A DNA stretch of 64,000 nucleotides from a bacterium (GCA_017541465.1 JAFXYZ010000056.1:1-64000), one strand, 5' to 3'; positions 7,770-16,729 are shown, numbered from the stretch's first letter. The notes: generated by a model not told the origin, from the sequence alone. Made by a program: numbers and translations.

Positions 7770-8531
7770 CTACTCTTGTGCTTCAGCTTCAGGTGCGCTC
7801 TCTTTTGCAGCTGCAGGAGCGGAATTTCTTCTCTTTCTTCTGCCCTGGGGTGCTTCACCATTGTTCTGAGCCTTTTTAACTTTGATGTTATCATCAACTT
7901 TTTCACCGTGCATTAAGTTGCCTTTGAAAATCCAGACCTTAACACCGATTTTACCCATTATTGTATCAGCTTCGGTAAAGGCATAGTTGATGTTTGCTCT
8001 CAGTGTCTGAAGAGGAATTCTTCCCTCTTTTACCCATTCACTTCTCGCAATTTCGTTTCCGCCGAGACGGCCCGATACCATAACTTTGATACCCTGTGCG
8101 CCTGCCCTCATTGTTCTCTGAATTGCCTGTTTGATGGCTTTTCTGAAAGCTACACGTTTTTCGAGTTGAAGTGCAATACCTTCTGCAACTAACTGTGCAT
8201 CAACGTCTGCTCTTGCAACTTCGACTACGTCTATTGATACTGTCTTATCTACAAGTTTTGATACCTGAGCCTTGAGTTCGTCAATTCCCTGACCGCCTCT
8301 TCCGACTACGATACCGGGCTTTGCAGTTACTACAGTAACATTAACGCTCTGTGCTTTTCTTGCAATCAATATCTTTGATATTCCTGCAGTATAAAGTTTC
8401 TTCTTTATAAATTTTCTGATTTTAGCATCTTCGGCTACAAATTCTGCATAATCTTTCTTTGCAAACCAAGTGCTGAACCAAGGTTGTATAATACCTACTC
8501 TAAATCCGGTTGGATGTGTTTTCTGTCCCAA
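7770..8531 (-). CDS. rpsC: 30S ribosomal protein S3
   Basis: This 253-residue S3 starts [18 protein letters not shown], and the KH-domain GRGGQGI and the [21 protein letters not shown]-like block are present. S3 lines the mRNA entry site and has helicase activity with S4. The last 35 residues are an alanine/glutamate/arginine-rich tail ([15 protein letters not shown] and on), variable in the family. It is 11 bases from rplV. Confidence 0.97.
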   Translation of the reverse strand: MGQKTHPTGFRVGIIQPWFSTWFAKKDYAEFVAEDAKIRKFIKKKLYTAGISKILIARKAQSVNVTVVTAKPGIVVGRGGQGIDELKAQVSKLVDKTVSIDVVEVARADVDAQLVAEGIALQLEKRVAFRKAIKQAIQRTMRAGAQGIKVMVSGRLGGNEIARSEWVKEGRIPLQTLRANINYAFTEADTIMGKIGVKVWIFKGNLMHGEKVDDNIKVKKAQNNGEAPQGRRKRRNSAPAAAKESAPEAEAQE

Positions 8532-8542
8532 AGTCGTGCCTC

Positions 8543-8878
8543 CTATTTCTTTGTAACCTTAATTGTTAAATGTGAGGTACGTTTTACTCTGGCATACATC
8601 CTGCCCTGAGCTCTCGGTTTACCTCTCTTCAGAGTTCTGCTTTCGTCTGCGTAGATTTCTGAAATCTTTAATTCGTTAGCAGTTGTACCCTGTGATTTTT
8701 CAGCAGCATTCGCTACTGCCTGAGTTAAATTCTTTTCGACCACACGTGCAGCAAAGTATGGCATGAACTTTAACATTCTTAAAGCCTCGTCTGCTGATTT
8801 ACCCCTAACCAAAGCAATTACTCTGCGTAATTTTCTGGCGGGCATGTTTATATCTGTTTGTCTTGCCTTAGATTCCAT
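8543..8878 (-). CDS. rplV: 50S ribosomal protein L22
   Basis: This 111-residue L22 has a hairpin that lines the exit tunnel. [24 protein letters not shown] at the start, and [17 protein letters not shown] at the end, match. Two bases separate it from rpsS. Confidence 0.97.
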   Translation of the reverse strand: MESKARQTDINMPARKLRRVIALVRGKSADEALRMLKFMPYFAARVVEKNLTQAVANAAEKSQGTTANELKISEIYADESRTLKRGKPRAQGRMYARVKRTSHLTIKVTKK

Positions 8879-8880
8879 GT

Positions 8881-9162
8881 CTATATCCTTTTCGCTGTTT
8901 TATCTTGCCCTGCGTGGCCCTTGAATGTCCTCGTAAGCGCAAATTCGCCTAATCTGTGTCCTACTGTCTGCTCCGATATATAAACTGTGATGTGTGTCTT
9001 ACCGTTATATACCGCAATAGTATGACCTATCATATCGGGAGTTATCATAGAAGCCCTTGACCAAGTCTTTATTACTTTTTTATCCTGTGCTGCGTTCATC
9101 TTGTCAATTTTTGCTTTTAATGACGGATGTACATATGCACCTTTTTTAAGTGAACGTCCCAT
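8881..9162 (-). CDS. rpsS: 30S ribosomal protein S19
   Basis: This 93-residue S19 has the start [43 protein letters not shown] and [16 protein letters not shown], all canonical. S19 pairs with S13 in the small subunit head. It has the normal place between rplB and rplV. Confidence 0.98.
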   Translation of the reverse strand: MGRSLKKGAYVHPSLKAKIDKMNAAQDKKVIKTWSRASMITPDMIGHTIAVYNGKTHITVYISEQTVGHRLGEFALTRTFKGHAGQDKTAKRI

Positions 9163-9177
9163 TAAAAATTCTCCTTA

Positions 9178-10005
9178 TTAGCGTTTTCTTGATCTGACAA
9201 TTAACTTATCAGAAGCCTTCTTGACTTTTCTGGTCTTTGCACCAAGTGCCGGTTTACCCCAAGGTGTCTTAGGATTGCCGCCGGGACCTGTCTTACCTTC
9301 ACCACCACCGTGCGGGTGATCGCAAGGATTCATCGTTACACCTCTGACTGTCGGTCTGATACCTAAGTGGCGGGTACGACCTGCTTTGCCTGTCTTTAAA
9401 TTCTTAAATTCGGCATTGCCCAATACGCCAACTGTTGCGTAACATTCTTTTCTGACCATTCTCATTTCGCCTGAGGGCATTTTTAATGTTACATAATTTC
9501 CCTCTTTAGCCATCAACTGAGCAGCGCCGCCTGCAGCTCTGACCAATCGACCGCCTCTGCCGGGGATTAATTCAATGTTGTGAACATTTGTACCTAACGG
9601 TAACATTTCAAGAGGAAGTGCGTTGCCGACCTGAATGTCTGCATTCTTTCCTGACATAATTTCGTCACCAACGTTCAATCCGTTAGGTGTCAAAATGTAT
9701 CTCTTTTCTCCGTTAGTATAAACTACCAATGAAATTCTGACATTTCTGTTAGGATCGTATTCAATAGTCTTAACTGTTCCTTTTACATCATACATATTTC
9801 TGTCAAAATCAATGACTCTGTATGCCTGTTTATGTCCACCGCCTTTGTGACGGCAGGTTATTCTGCCTGTATTGTTTCTTCCGGCTGTTTTCTTCAATGA
9901 CTTTAATAATGATTTTTCGGGTTTTTGAGTTGTAACTTCCGCATAATCACTCTTAATCATTCCTCTTTGTCCGGGAGATGTAGGATTAATTACTCTTGTT
10001 GCCAT
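9178..10005 (-). CDS. rplB: 50S ribosomal protein L2
   Basis: This 275-residue L2 is needed for subunit joining and peptidyl transferase activity. The conserved C-terminal [17 protein letters not shown] with the key histidine is intact, as is [12 protein letters not shown]. Length is standard. It is three bases from rplW and 15 from rpsS. Confidence 0.98.
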   Translation of the reverse strand: MATRVINPTSPGQRGMIKSDYAEVTTQKPEKSLLKSLKKTAGRNNTGRITCRHKGGGHKQAYRVIDFDRNMYDVKGTVKTIEYDPNRNVRISLVVYTNGEKRYILTPNGLNVGDEIMSGKNADIQVGNALPLEMLPLGTNVHNIELIPGRGGRLVRAAGGAAQLMAKEGNYVTLKMPSGEMRMVRKECYATVGVLGNAEFKNLKTGKAGRTRHLGIRPTVRGVTMNPCDHPHGGGEGKTGPGGNPKTPWGKPALGAKTRKVKKASDKLIVRSRKR

Positions 10006-10008
10006 TTT

Positions 10009-10320
10009 CTACACTCCTCTCAATTCTTCAATAGGTTCGCCTTCAAGAACTACAACGGCTTTTTTGCCTGACTGAGTTCTTCCTGCGGATCTGCCCATTC
10101 TCTTTGCGTGTGAGGGCATATAAACGGTTTTTACACTCTTAACTTTTCTTCCCGGAAATGCAAGTTCAACAGCCTGTTTGATTTCGACTTTTGTTGCATC
10201 AGGGTTAACTTCAAATGTGTATTGGTTATTTTTGGTAGCAAGTGCAACCGTTTTTTCGGTAATCAAAGGACGTTTGATTACGTCATATAGTTTTTCCTTG
10301 TTTTCTCTTAAAGTACTCAT
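10009..10320 (-). CDS. rplW: 50S ribosomal protein L23
   Basis: This 103-residue L23 is at the exit tunnel where trigger factor and SRP dock. DVIKRPLITEKT and YTFEVNPDATKVEIKQAVE match. It shares one base with the end of rplD, so translation is coupled. The C-terminal part (RMGRSAGRTQSGKKAVV) is the normal basic loop. Confidence 0.97.
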   Translation of the reverse strand: MSTLRENKEKLYDVIKRPLITEKTVALATKNNQYTFEVNPDATKVEIKQAVELAFPGRKVKSVKTVYMPSHAKRMGRSAGRTQSGKKAVVVLEGEPIEELRGV

Positions 10321-10955
10321 TATTTCGATAACCTTTCAGTAATTTCCGCAACTGCGGCTTTTGTTACTATTACACTGTCAGCTTCCAATAAATCTTTCAC
10401 ATTTAAGTTTGTTGATAAAATAATCTTTAACTGTGGCAAATTTCTTGCTGCTAACTCTAACTGGCTCTTGCTCAGAGTATCAACATCTGTGATTAATAAG
10501 ATTTTGCCGGATACTTTGAGTGCATTTAATGCCTGAACCATTAATTTAGTCTTGGGTTCGTTGATTTGTGAAAAATCTTCAACCAATACCATGTTTTCAA
10601 GTCTAGCTGAAAGTGCCGATCTCAAAGCAAGTCTTCTTGCTTTTTGAGGCATTGAGAAAGCATAATCTCTGGGTTTTGGCCCGAAAACTACGCCGCCGCC
10701 TGCAAACAATGGGCTTCTGATAGAACCGGCTCTGGCTCTGCCTGTTCCTTTTTGTTTCCAGGGCTTTCTTCCGCCGCCTGAAACCTCTGCTCTTGTTTTG
10801 GTACAAGCTGTTCCTTGTCTTGCAGAGTTTAATTGTCTTCTTAATGCTAAGTGCATTACGTGCAAATTCGGCTCTATTCCAAAGACTTTATCATCTAAAG
10901 CAATTTGACCGACTTGCTTTCCGCTTGTATTTAATATTGAAACTTCTTTTGTCAT
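10320..10955 (-). CDS. rplD: 50S ribosomal protein L4
   Basis: This 211-residue L4 carries the conserved extended loop RQGTACTKTRAEVSGGGRKPWKQKGTGRARAGSIRSP, which reaches into the exit tunnel. In some bacteria L4 also regulates the S10 operon; no leader structure for that was recognised here. Length is normal. It lies 33 bases after rplC. Confidence 0.97.
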   Translation of the reverse strand: MTKEVSILNTSGKQVGQIALDDKVFGIEPNLHVMHLALRRQLNSARQGTACTKTRAEVSGGGRKPWKQKGTGRARAGSIRSPLFAGGGVVFGPKPRDYAFSMPQKARRLALRSALSARLENMVLVEDFSQINEPKTKLMVQALNALKVSGKILLITDVDTLSKSQLELAARNLPQLKIILSTNLNVKDLLEADSVIVTKAAVAEITERLSK

Positions 10956-10988
10956 TTTTCTTTTTCCTTATTAATTGAGTCTTCGGAA

Positions 10989-11624
10989 TTAATTCCATTT
11001 AACTCTTGTCGGTACTACGGTAACTAATTTACCCTCGGGGCCCGGGACTGAACCTTTAATCAATAAAAGGTTGTTCTCTTTATCTACTCTTACGACTGTT
11101 AATTTGGTAATCGTAACTCTTTCGTTGCCCATATTTCCGGCCATTCTCTTACCTTTGATAACACGTCCCGGAGTAGTACCTGCGCCGATTGAACCCGGTT
11201 CTCTGTGGTTCTTTGAACCGTGAGCCATAGGTCCTCTGCCAAAGTTCCATCTCTTGACTGTACCCTGGAAGCCTTTACCGATTGACTTTCCTGTTACATC
11301 TACTTTTTCTACACCATCAAGTACCGATAAGTCGATTTGTTGTCCGACCTTGTACTCGCTGACGTTTTCCATTCTGAATTCTTGTGTGTGACGGAAATTT
11401 TCAAGACTGTTTTTTGCAAAGTGTCCAATCTCAGCTTTAGTCAAATGCTTTTCGGAAGTCGGTTCGCAGCCGACCTGAAGCGCATTGTATCCGTCAGTAT
11501 CCACAGTCTTAACCTGTGTTACTGTCAGGGGATTAACTTTTATTACTGTTACGGGGATTGCAAGACCTTTGTCATCAAAGACTTGAGTCATTCCGAGTTT
11601 TGTTCCTATTACACCCAGTGTCAT
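10989..11624 (-). CDS. rplC: 50S ribosomal protein L3
   Basis: This 211-residue L3 has the MTLGVIGTKLGMTQVFDD start and the conserved KGFQGTVKRW(N)FGRGPMAHGS loop that approaches the peptidyl transferase centre, then GSIGAGTTPGRVIKGKRMAG. Length is standard. It is the second gene of the operon, with a 106-base gap after rpsJ. Confidence 0.98.
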   Translation of the reverse strand: MTLGVIGTKLGMTQVFDDKGLAIPVTVIKVNPLTVTQVKTVDTDGYNALQVGCEPTSEKHLTKAEIGHFAKNSLENFRHTQEFRMENVSEYKVGQQIDLSVLDGVEKVDVTGKSIGKGFQGTVKRWNFGRGPMAHGSKNHREPGSIGAGTTPGRVIKGKRMAGNMGNERVTITKLTVVRVDKENNLLLIKGSVPGPEGKLVTVVPTRVKWN

Positions 11625-11730
11625 ATTTTACCTTTCTTTTGTAAGCGCTACATTCTTCTACTTTGCCCTGTAGATTACATTCAATTTTTATAGGGGAGGC
11701 ACACCCTTTTATTAAATTGTCTGTTTTTTG

Positions 11731-12045
11731 TTATTTCGCCTGAATATCAACTCCGGCAGGCAAATCCATTCTTTTGATTTCTTCCATTGTTTGGTTTGTT
11801 GGTTCATAAATATCGATGATTCTCTTGTGCGTTCTCATCTCAAAATGCTCTCTTGACTTTTTGTCAACGTGAGGTGAACGAAGTACACAATACAGTCTTC
11901 TTCTTGTCGGAAGCGGAATCGGACCGGCAACTTTTGCGTCGGTTCTTTTTGCCATCTCAACAATCTTTGCAGCTGATGCATCGATTAATTTATGGTCATA
12001 AGCCTTTAATAAGACTCTGATTCTTGTTCTTTGACTTGTACTCAT
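11731..12045 (-). CDS. rpsJ: 30S ribosomal protein S10
   Basis: This 104-residue S10 is the first gene of the operon. S10 also acts with NusB in antitermination. [42 protein letters not shown] is canonical. The ATG at 12045 is preferred because it gives the standard length and follows a GGAAG site. The frame is open for 27 more codons upstream (to 12126), rich in Asn and Lys and probably not translated. A promoter candidate is about 120 bases upstream. Confidence 0.95.
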   Translation of the reverse strand: MSTSQRTRIRVLLKAYDHKLIDASAAKIVEMAKRTDAKVAGPIPLPTRRRLYCVLRSPHVDKKSREHFEMRTHKRIIDIYEPTNQTMEEIKRMDLPAGVDIQAK

Positions 12046-12165
12046 TATTTGGTTACTTCCTTTTTTCTTACCACGCCGAAAATTTTGATTATAAGTTCTC
12101 GGCATTTTCCAATTTATATTAAACATATTCGCTCGTCAACAAGTAATTTTTTATTTTTGAACTTT

Positions 12166-12195
12166 ATCTTAACATTTCTTCATTGTTTTTGTTAA
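12166..12195 (-). promoter_or_regulatory. Candidate promoter of the S10-spc operon
   Basis: The minus strand has TTAACA (12190-12195), 18 bases, then TAAGAT (12166-12171). It is the only fair sigma-70 type match between the upstream terminator and rpsJ, and leaves a leader of about 110 bases. Confidence 0.4.
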
Positions 12196-12230
12196 TTTTA
12201 TTGACAGACGGCAAAATAATGTTCAAAAAA

Positions 12231-12260
12231 ATGACATCGGGGGAAAATTCCCAATATCAT
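12231..12260 (-). terminator. Terminator downstream of the small SFTG protein gene
   Basis: Minus-strand hairpin ATGATATTGGG / CCCCGATGTCAT (11 pairs, two of them G-U), loop AATTTT, followed by seven T. It separates the small upstream gene from the ribosomal operon. Confidence 0.75.
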
Positions 12261-12275
12261 TTTAATTTTATTATT

Positions 12276-12635
12276 TTAGCGCATTTTCAGTTTTGAAATT
12301 CTGCTTATCGTTGTGCGCTCTGAATGATAGTGCTGATTAACGGGATATTTTCTTGTTGTTTTGTCTATTGCGCCCATAATTTTGTCCGTAAAAGAAGCAT
12401 CTTCTTTTCTTACGACAAAATCCACCTTGTAAATCAAATCACCTTTTGAATGATACGACATATAGGAGGGAATTTTATTTTCTCTTTTTGCGGAAATTTC
12501 GCCAATGACATCGTTATCCTGAAGTGTTTTTTGGATAGTCGGGTTTTCTGCTATCGCTTTTTTCATTCCGTCAGTCCAGAGTTCGGGCTTTTTCAGATAA
12601 AGATTTCCCGTAAAACTTATATTATTTATTCTCAT
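12276..12635 (-). CDS. Small uncharacterized protein with N-terminal ISFTG motif
   Basis: This 119-residue protein is of unrecognised family. It begins MRINNISFTGNLYLKKP. A short N-terminal 'SFTG/SFSG' motif also occurs in the larger metallopeptidase-like protein at 21478. The rest is charged and soluble, with no signal peptide or membrane helix; the middle (YKVDFVVRKEDASFTDKIMG) looks like alternating strands and helix. The start at 12635 is chosen from a GGAGAG site six bases upstream; an upstream in-frame ATG at 12680 lacks one. It has its own terminator. Function is unknown. Confidence 0.7.
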   Translation of the reverse strand: MRINNISFTGNLYLKKPELWTDGMKKAIAENPTIQKTLQDNDVIGEISAKRENKIPSYMSYHSKGDLIYKVDFVVRKEDASFTDKIMGAIDKTTRKYPVNQHYHSERTTISRISKLKMR

Positions 12636-12720
12636 AATCTCTCCATTCCTTTTTTGTGTTATGAAGAGATTAAAAATCAAAAAAATATTTTTTGCGCGGG
12701 AAATTAATATTTAGAAATTT

Positions 12721-12742
12721 GTCGGGCTAAAGCCCGACCTAT
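12721..12742 (+). repeat. Palindromic repeat, GTCGGGCT type
   Basis: 8-bp stem GTCGGGCT/AGCCCGAC, loop AA, followed by CTAT. It lies between the small protein gene and prepilin 2. Confidence 0.85.
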
Positions 12743-12755
12743 TCATTATAATAAA

Positions 12756-13445
12756 TTATCGTACTAATTTGCCAGTTCTTAAAACAGTACAAGCACAACC
12801 ATCGCCCGCACAATTTGCCTCGTCATCACAACCTCTAGGATACAATCCTTTCTCTTTTAATACAAAAGAGAAGATATCACGACCTATTTTGTTTGGCTTT
12901 TTTGCTCCGTTTACATCAACCCATATGTGTGCACAAACATCATTTAATGTTGTATCTGATAAAATACATTGATTATTTGCCCCACTAAATTTAATATTAA
13001 CACCATCTGAAAGTACAAGTCCCGGATGATTATATGATGGCCACAGTTGGGAAAAACATTCAGAGTCCTCACATTCTCTTGCATTATTTAAATGTTTTTT
13101 ATAATTCAAAAATATATTCATTTGTGAACTTGCCCAATCGCTACCCTTTGGTAATCCCTCTTCGGCAATAATTAAATTTGTTGCTTGAGCCATTGTAGAA
13201 TACGTTTTTTTTAATTTTGAAACAATTTCTTGATCATTTGTTTTGTTAATTAAACTCGGCACTGTTATCGCCGCGATAACACCAATGATAACAAGAGTTA
13301 TCAAAACCTCAGCTAACGTAAAACCCAACACATTCCCTCTCCCGGGAAGAGGATTGTATTTACTTATTTTGTCGTGTTTTACAACACGACCTACCTCTAA
13401 ATCATTGCTGTTGTGGGGAGGGGTAAGAAGTGATTTATTTTTCAT
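12756..13445 (-). CDS. Prepilin (paralog 2) with repeat-expanded leader peptide
   Basis: This 229-residue prepilin has GFTLAEVLITLVIIGVIAAITVP at residues 41-63 (Glu5 present) and, near residue 175, the family motif DVNGAKKPNKIGRDIF. The cysteine-rich end (CDDEANCAGDGCACTVLR) is also shared. Its leader is 41 residues instead of about 17: after MKNKSLLTPPH come about 28 residues encoded by two repeats. One is a 24-nt palindrome (13371-13394, giving VGRVVKHD) and the other a CCCTCTCCC-type palindrome (13335-13352, giving PLPGRG). The frame is open throughout. The start is supported by the shared AAAGAGAGA ribosome site and promoter. Whether the long leader is still cleaved is unknown. Confidence 0.88.
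   Translation of the reverse strand: MKNKSLLTPPHNSNDLEVGRVVKHDKISKYNPLPGRGNVLGFTLAEVLITLVIIGVIAAITVPSLINKTNDQEIVSKLKKTYSTMAQATNLIIAEEGLPKGSDWASSQMNIFLNYKKHLNNARECEDSECFSQLWPSYNHPGLVLSDGVNIKFSGANNQCILSDTTLNDVCAHIWVDVNGAKKPNKIGRDIFSFVLKEKGLYPRGCDDEANCAGDGCACTVLRTGKLVR
13335..13352 (-). repeat. CCCTCTCCC-type palindrome inside prepilin 2
   Basis: CCCTCTCCCGGGAAGAGG, a short relative of the G-rich repeats at 17876, 18695, 22506 and 56799. It is translated in the leader peptide of prepilin 2. Confidence 0.6.
13371..13394 (+). repeat. 24-nt palindrome inside prepilin 2 coding sequence
   Basis: Identical to the copies at 1767 and 3304. It lies in the reading frame of the prepilin leader and adds exactly eight codons (VGRVVKHD). 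Confidence 0.9.
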
Positions 13446-13482
13446 TGATATATCTCTCTTTCTCTAAAAATCAATTAATTTA

Positions 13483-13512
13483 ATAATACCACATTTTCAG
13501 AAAATTTAACAA
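13483..13512 (-). promoter_or_regulatory. Promoter of prepilin 2
   Basis: TTGTTA (13507-13512), 18 bases, then TATTAT (13483-13488) preceded by TGTGG, giving an extended -10. The same arrangement precedes prepilins 3 and 4. Confidence 0.55.
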
Positions 13513-13547
13513 CATATCAAAATTGAAAAATTTATCTTTAACCCTTT

Positions 13548-13571
13548 GTCGTGTTTTACAATACGACCTAC
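13548..13571 (+). repeat. 24-nt palindromic repeat, variant copy
   Basis: Stem GTCGTGTT/AATACGAC with one mismatch relative to the copy at 1767, loop TTAC, then CTAC. Confidence 0.85.
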
Positions 13572-13690
13572 CTCTGACTTAGCAACATAAATTTTTTAGA
13601 AATATTACAAATATTATTCATAAAATAATAAAATTTATCATATTTTGATAATATTTGCACGATAAAAGTTTCAACTCATAATATAAAAAT

Positions 13691-13903
13691 ATGATAAAGA
13701 ATAATCTCAGTAAAATACTCGGTGAGAGAAAAATGAAGGTGTCGGAGCTTGCCCGTCTGATAGACTGCGACTATTGTGCGGTCAACAGGTTCTATAACGG
13801 CAAAACACCCTTCATTAACATTGAGCTGCTCAATAAAATCTGCGAAGAATTAAATGTCAAAGTCAATGATATTCTCGAATACACCCCTACCCGCCCGTTA
13901 TAA
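13691..13903 (+). CDS. Small XRE-family helix-turn-helix regulator
   Basis: This 70-residue Cro/CI-type DNA-binding protein is essentially one helix-turn-helix domain: KILGERKMKVSELARLIDCDYCAVNRFYNGKTPFINIELLNKICEELNVKVNDILEY. The shape is that of the YozG-like short XRE proteins. It starts 23 bases upstream of a radical SAM gene on the same strand and is probably co-transcribed with it, so it may control that unit. No operator was recognised. A TGATAA-rich segment upstream (13635-13650) could hold the promoter. Confidence 0.85.
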   Translation: MIKNNLSKILGERKMKVSELARLIDCDYCAVNRFYNGKTPFINIELLNKICEELNVKVNDILEYTPTRPL

Positions 13904-13926
13904 AATATTTATAGTATAATATATTT

Positions 13927-14985
13927 ATGAAATTTAAAGATCTCATAACAGAAATAGATAACAGGCTGTTTTTCTTTTTCAACCAATTCAAAAAGGAAGA
14001 GAAAAAGGTATACACAAGCTGTCCGTGGATAGAATCGGGTGTTTGTTTTGACAACGGTGTTTATGGTTCAAACATTAAACTTTGCTGTTATATGAGTGCC
14101 CCGGGTGGCGGAAACTCAATGATTTTCACTGACTACTGGGGTGAAAAAATCAACTGGCGGAAATTTTTCAAAATCAAAAACGACTACAGAGCCATCCAAA
14201 AAAACGGCGGAACGATTAAAGAATGCGAAGGCTGTATCTTTTTTGAGACAAGAGAATGGAATAATAAAGACTACATCGACAGTATAATCGTTGACCATTT
14301 CACAAGATGCAACTGTAATTGTATTTACTGTTATACAGAAGAGGACAAACAGGGCTATAACAACCTCAAAACCTACAACCTTCTTCCCGTAATAAAGGAT
14401 ATGTTTAAATATAATATTCTGAAACCAGGCGGTGCAATAGGGTTTGGAGGCGGTGAGCCCACTATTCTTGAAGAATTTGAAGAGTTAACAGAACTTCTGT
14501 TAAAAAACAAGTTTACCAACATAAGAATTAACTCATCGGGAATAAAATTTTCCCCGATAATTGCAAAAGGAATAGCTTCCAGGCAAATAACGGTCGTTGT
14601 TTCTATGGACAGTGCAACAAGAGAAACCTATAAAAAAATAAAACAAATTGATGCCTTTGATAAGGTTTGCGAGAATTTAATCAAATATTCTCAGGCGCAA
14701 ACCCAGACAGGGTTTGTAGTCAACAAATATATTATTATCCCCGAGATAAACGACACCAAAGAAGAAATAATGAAATGGGTAGATTTCAACAAAGAAAACA
14801 AAATAGAATCGCTCGTTATAGATGTTGAAAACAGCCGATTTGAAAGGTTCAGAGAAGAAAAAAATTCTTCGGTGCTCGAGCTTTGTGAGTTTGCCCAAAA
14901 TTATGCAAAAGAAAAAGGAATAATAAGATTTGAAGCCGCCGACAGGCTCAGACACCTTATCAAATCACTGAAGGGAAACAATTAA
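13927..14985 (+). CDS. Radical SAM protein with cysteine cluster placed before the core
   Basis: This 352-residue radical SAM protein has the core motif C128-x3-C132-x2-C135 (CNCNCIYC), then GFGGGEP near 178 for SAM binding and VVVSMDSA in the middle of the barrel. Upstream of the core there is a cysteine-rich segment, C32-PW-x5-C40 ... C53 C54 and C100-x2-C103. It resembles the CPW...G...CC part of SPASM domains, which normally follow the core. An auxiliary iron-sulfur cluster is therefore likely, in an unusual order. The substrate is unknown; SPASM-type enzymes often modify peptides, but no precursor peptide gene is visible next to it. It lies 23 bases after a small XRE regulator. Confidence 0.85.
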   Translation: MKFKDLITEIDNRLFFFFNQFKKEEKKVYTSCPWIESGVCFDNGVYGSNIKLCCYMSAPGGGNSMIFTDYWGEKINWRKFFKIKNDYRAIQKNGGTIKECEGCIFFETREWNNKDYIDSIIVDHFTRCNCNCIYCYTEEDKQGYNNLKTYNLLPVIKDMFKYNILKPGGAIGFGGGEPTILEEFEELTELLLKNKFTNIRINSSGIKFSPIIAKGIASRQITVVVSMDSATRETYKKIKQIDAFDKVCENLIKYSQAQTQTGFVVNKYIIIPEINDTKEEIMKWVDFNKENKIESLVIDVENSRFERFREEKNSSVLELCEFAQNYAKEKGIIRFEAADRLRHLIKSLKGNN

Positions 14986-15023
14986 TTTTTAGTCTGCGTA
15001 GTAATGCCGACCTGCTCAGCCCC

Positions 15024-15944
15024 TTAACCCTGCTCTTTTATTTTTAATAAAGACCATATAAGTTCATTCATCGGTGTTTCGATGTTGTATTTTTTCCCTT
15101 TTCTGATAATTGCGCCCTGGATATAGTCTATTTCTAAGGGTTTATGCTTTTTGACATCCTGAAGAGTTGAAGAAGGATAGTTAAAAAAGACATTTCCCTC
15201 CTCCGTCATTTCCGTTATTTTCTGAAGATGTTTTTCTTCTATGTTTACTCCGTCAGCATTTGCAACCCTTTGACCTTCCTTCAGCATTTCATAGAAGGCG
15301 GTTTTGCCTGCTACCGAAAAAGGGATTTTTTTAAAGTCATCGCCCAAAATTGCGCTAAAGCCGTTATAAACGGAGTTTACGAGAAGTTTTAACCATAAGA
15401 TTTTCCTGTAGTCGTTTGTGATTTTTGTCGGAATATCGGCTGACATCAGAAGATTTTGAAGTTCTCTTAGCCTGTCTGTTGTTTGGTTGTCGAGTTCCCC
15501 GATAACGATTTCGCCACTGCCCCCATGTTCTATCATGCCTGCGGAATACGATGCAACCGAAATATATATCTGGGCAGGGATAACTCGCTCCGCCCCCAGA
15601 ATTTCAGAGAGAATTTCCTCATTTTCAATTCCGTTCTGAAGAGAAACAATAATTGCACCTTGTTTCATATAAGGTTTGATACCTTCCCCGACTTCTTTCG
15701 TATTCTGCGATTTTGTGCATAAAAAAATAACATCGCAGTCTTTGATGAAAGAATAGTCAGAGGTAACCTTCACCTCTTTAAATTCCATATCCCCTGAGGG
15801 GCTTGATATCTTTAGCCCGTTCTTTGAGATTATTTCAGCCGATTTTTTGGTCGCAACGAAAACGACATCAAACCCTGCTTTGAGGAGTTTCGCGCCAAAA
15901 TATCCCCCAACACCGCCTGTTCCGATTACAGCGAGCTTCTTCAT
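15024..15944 (-). CDS. panE: 2-dehydropantoate 2-reductase
   Basis: This 306-residue ketopantoate reductase makes pantoate with NADPH in the pathway to pantothenate and coenzyme A. The Rossmann motif GTGGVGGYFGA is at 8-18, CTKSQNT follows as the NADP-domain end, and the C-terminal helical domain has the conserved KLLVNSVYNGFSAI segment with a catalytic lysine. Length is typical. The start codon overlaps the stop of the upstream acyltransferase gene by four bases (ATGA), so they form an operon. The family also includes other ketoacid reductases, so substrate is assigned by similarity only. Confidence 0.88.
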   Translation of the reverse strand: MKKLAVIGTGGVGGYFGAKLLKAGFDVVFVATKKSAEIISKNGLKISSPSGDMEFKEVKVTSDYSFIKDCDVIFLCTKSQNTKEVGEGIKPYMKQGAIIVSLQNGIENEEILSEILGAERVIPAQIYISVASYSAGMIEHGGSGEIVIGELDNQTTDRLRELQNLLMSADIPTKITNDYRKILWLKLLVNSVYNGFSAILGDDFKKIPFSVAGKTAFYEMLKEGQRVANADGVNIEEKHLQKITEMTEEGNVFFNYPSSTLQDVKKHKPLEIDYIQGAIIRKGKKYNIETPMNELIWSLLKIKEQG

Positions 15945-16615
15945 CCAAGAGCCTCCTCTTTGTTAGCCTCAAAACAGGAATAATATGATTTCCAGATTTT
16001 TAAAATCTCATCTTCAGGAAGTTCATAAGAAATCGGTTTTTGAATATGGAGTTCAATGTGTTTTTGGAATAATCTTTTTGCATATCCGTCAAACCCTTTT
16101 ATGACAACGGGAACAATATCCATTTTTGCGCTTTTTGCTACTGTTATAAAGCCTTTTTGAACCTCTTTGACCGAATTATCGGGAGTAATTTTGCCCTGAG
16201 GAAAAATCCCTAAAGACCATTTTGTTTTATTTACAATGTCTTTTATCGTCTTAAAGGTTGCAATTTCGGGTTTATCTCTGTCAACGGCAAAAGAGCCCAG
16301 GCTGATAACAAGAAATCTGGTTAAAAGGTTTTTAGAAGTATAAAGTTCTTTTTTTGCCATATAGGCAACGGGCTTGTTTGCAACAATAGAAATGAGGGGA
16401 GGATCGATATAGGAGGTGTGGTTTGAGGTGTATAAATACCTTTTTTTCTTATCGATATTCTCTCTTCCAAAGACTTTAACGTTATAAAAAAAGAACCCCG
16501 CAGGATAAACAACAAAGTACAAAAACCAGGTTATATAAAGCGTTCTTATAAACCCATAGTCCTCTTTGTACCTGCGGTTATAGTTTCTCGGCTCTTTTTT
16601 AAAATTAAACATCAT
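15941..16615 (-). CDS. 1-acyl-glycerol-3-phosphate acyltransferase (PlsC-like)
   Basis: This 224-residue membrane-associated acyltransferase makes phosphatidic acid or a related lipid. The catalytic NHTSYIDP fits the H-x4-D motif. The second motif reads FPQGKI in place of the usual FPEGTR, and PVV(I)KG follows. A hydrophobic stretch at 27-45 anchors it. The E-to-Q change in the FPEG motif is notable since that glutamate binds the glycerol phosphate, so the acceptor may differ. It is co-transcribed with panE, with which it overlaps by four bases. Confidence 0.85.
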   Translation of the reverse strand: MMFNFKKEPRNYNRRYKEDYGFIRTLYITWFLYFVVYPAGFFFYNVKVFGRENIDKKKRYLYTSNHTSYIDPPLISIVANKPVAYMAKKELYTSKNLLTRFLVISLGSFAVDRDKPEIATFKTIKDIVNKTKWSLGIFPQGKITPDNSVKEVQKGFITVAKSAKMDIVPVVIKGFDGYAKRLFQKHIELHIQKPISYELPEDEILKIWKSYYSCFEANKEEALG

Positions 16616-16729
16616 TAAAACTCAACTTAATTTCTTTATATTTCTTATTATAAACAAAAGATTTTTTCAACCTTAAAAATTTGTTCGTGGTAAGATAGGT
16701 TTGTTAAACCTTTTGAGCGGAAACATTAT

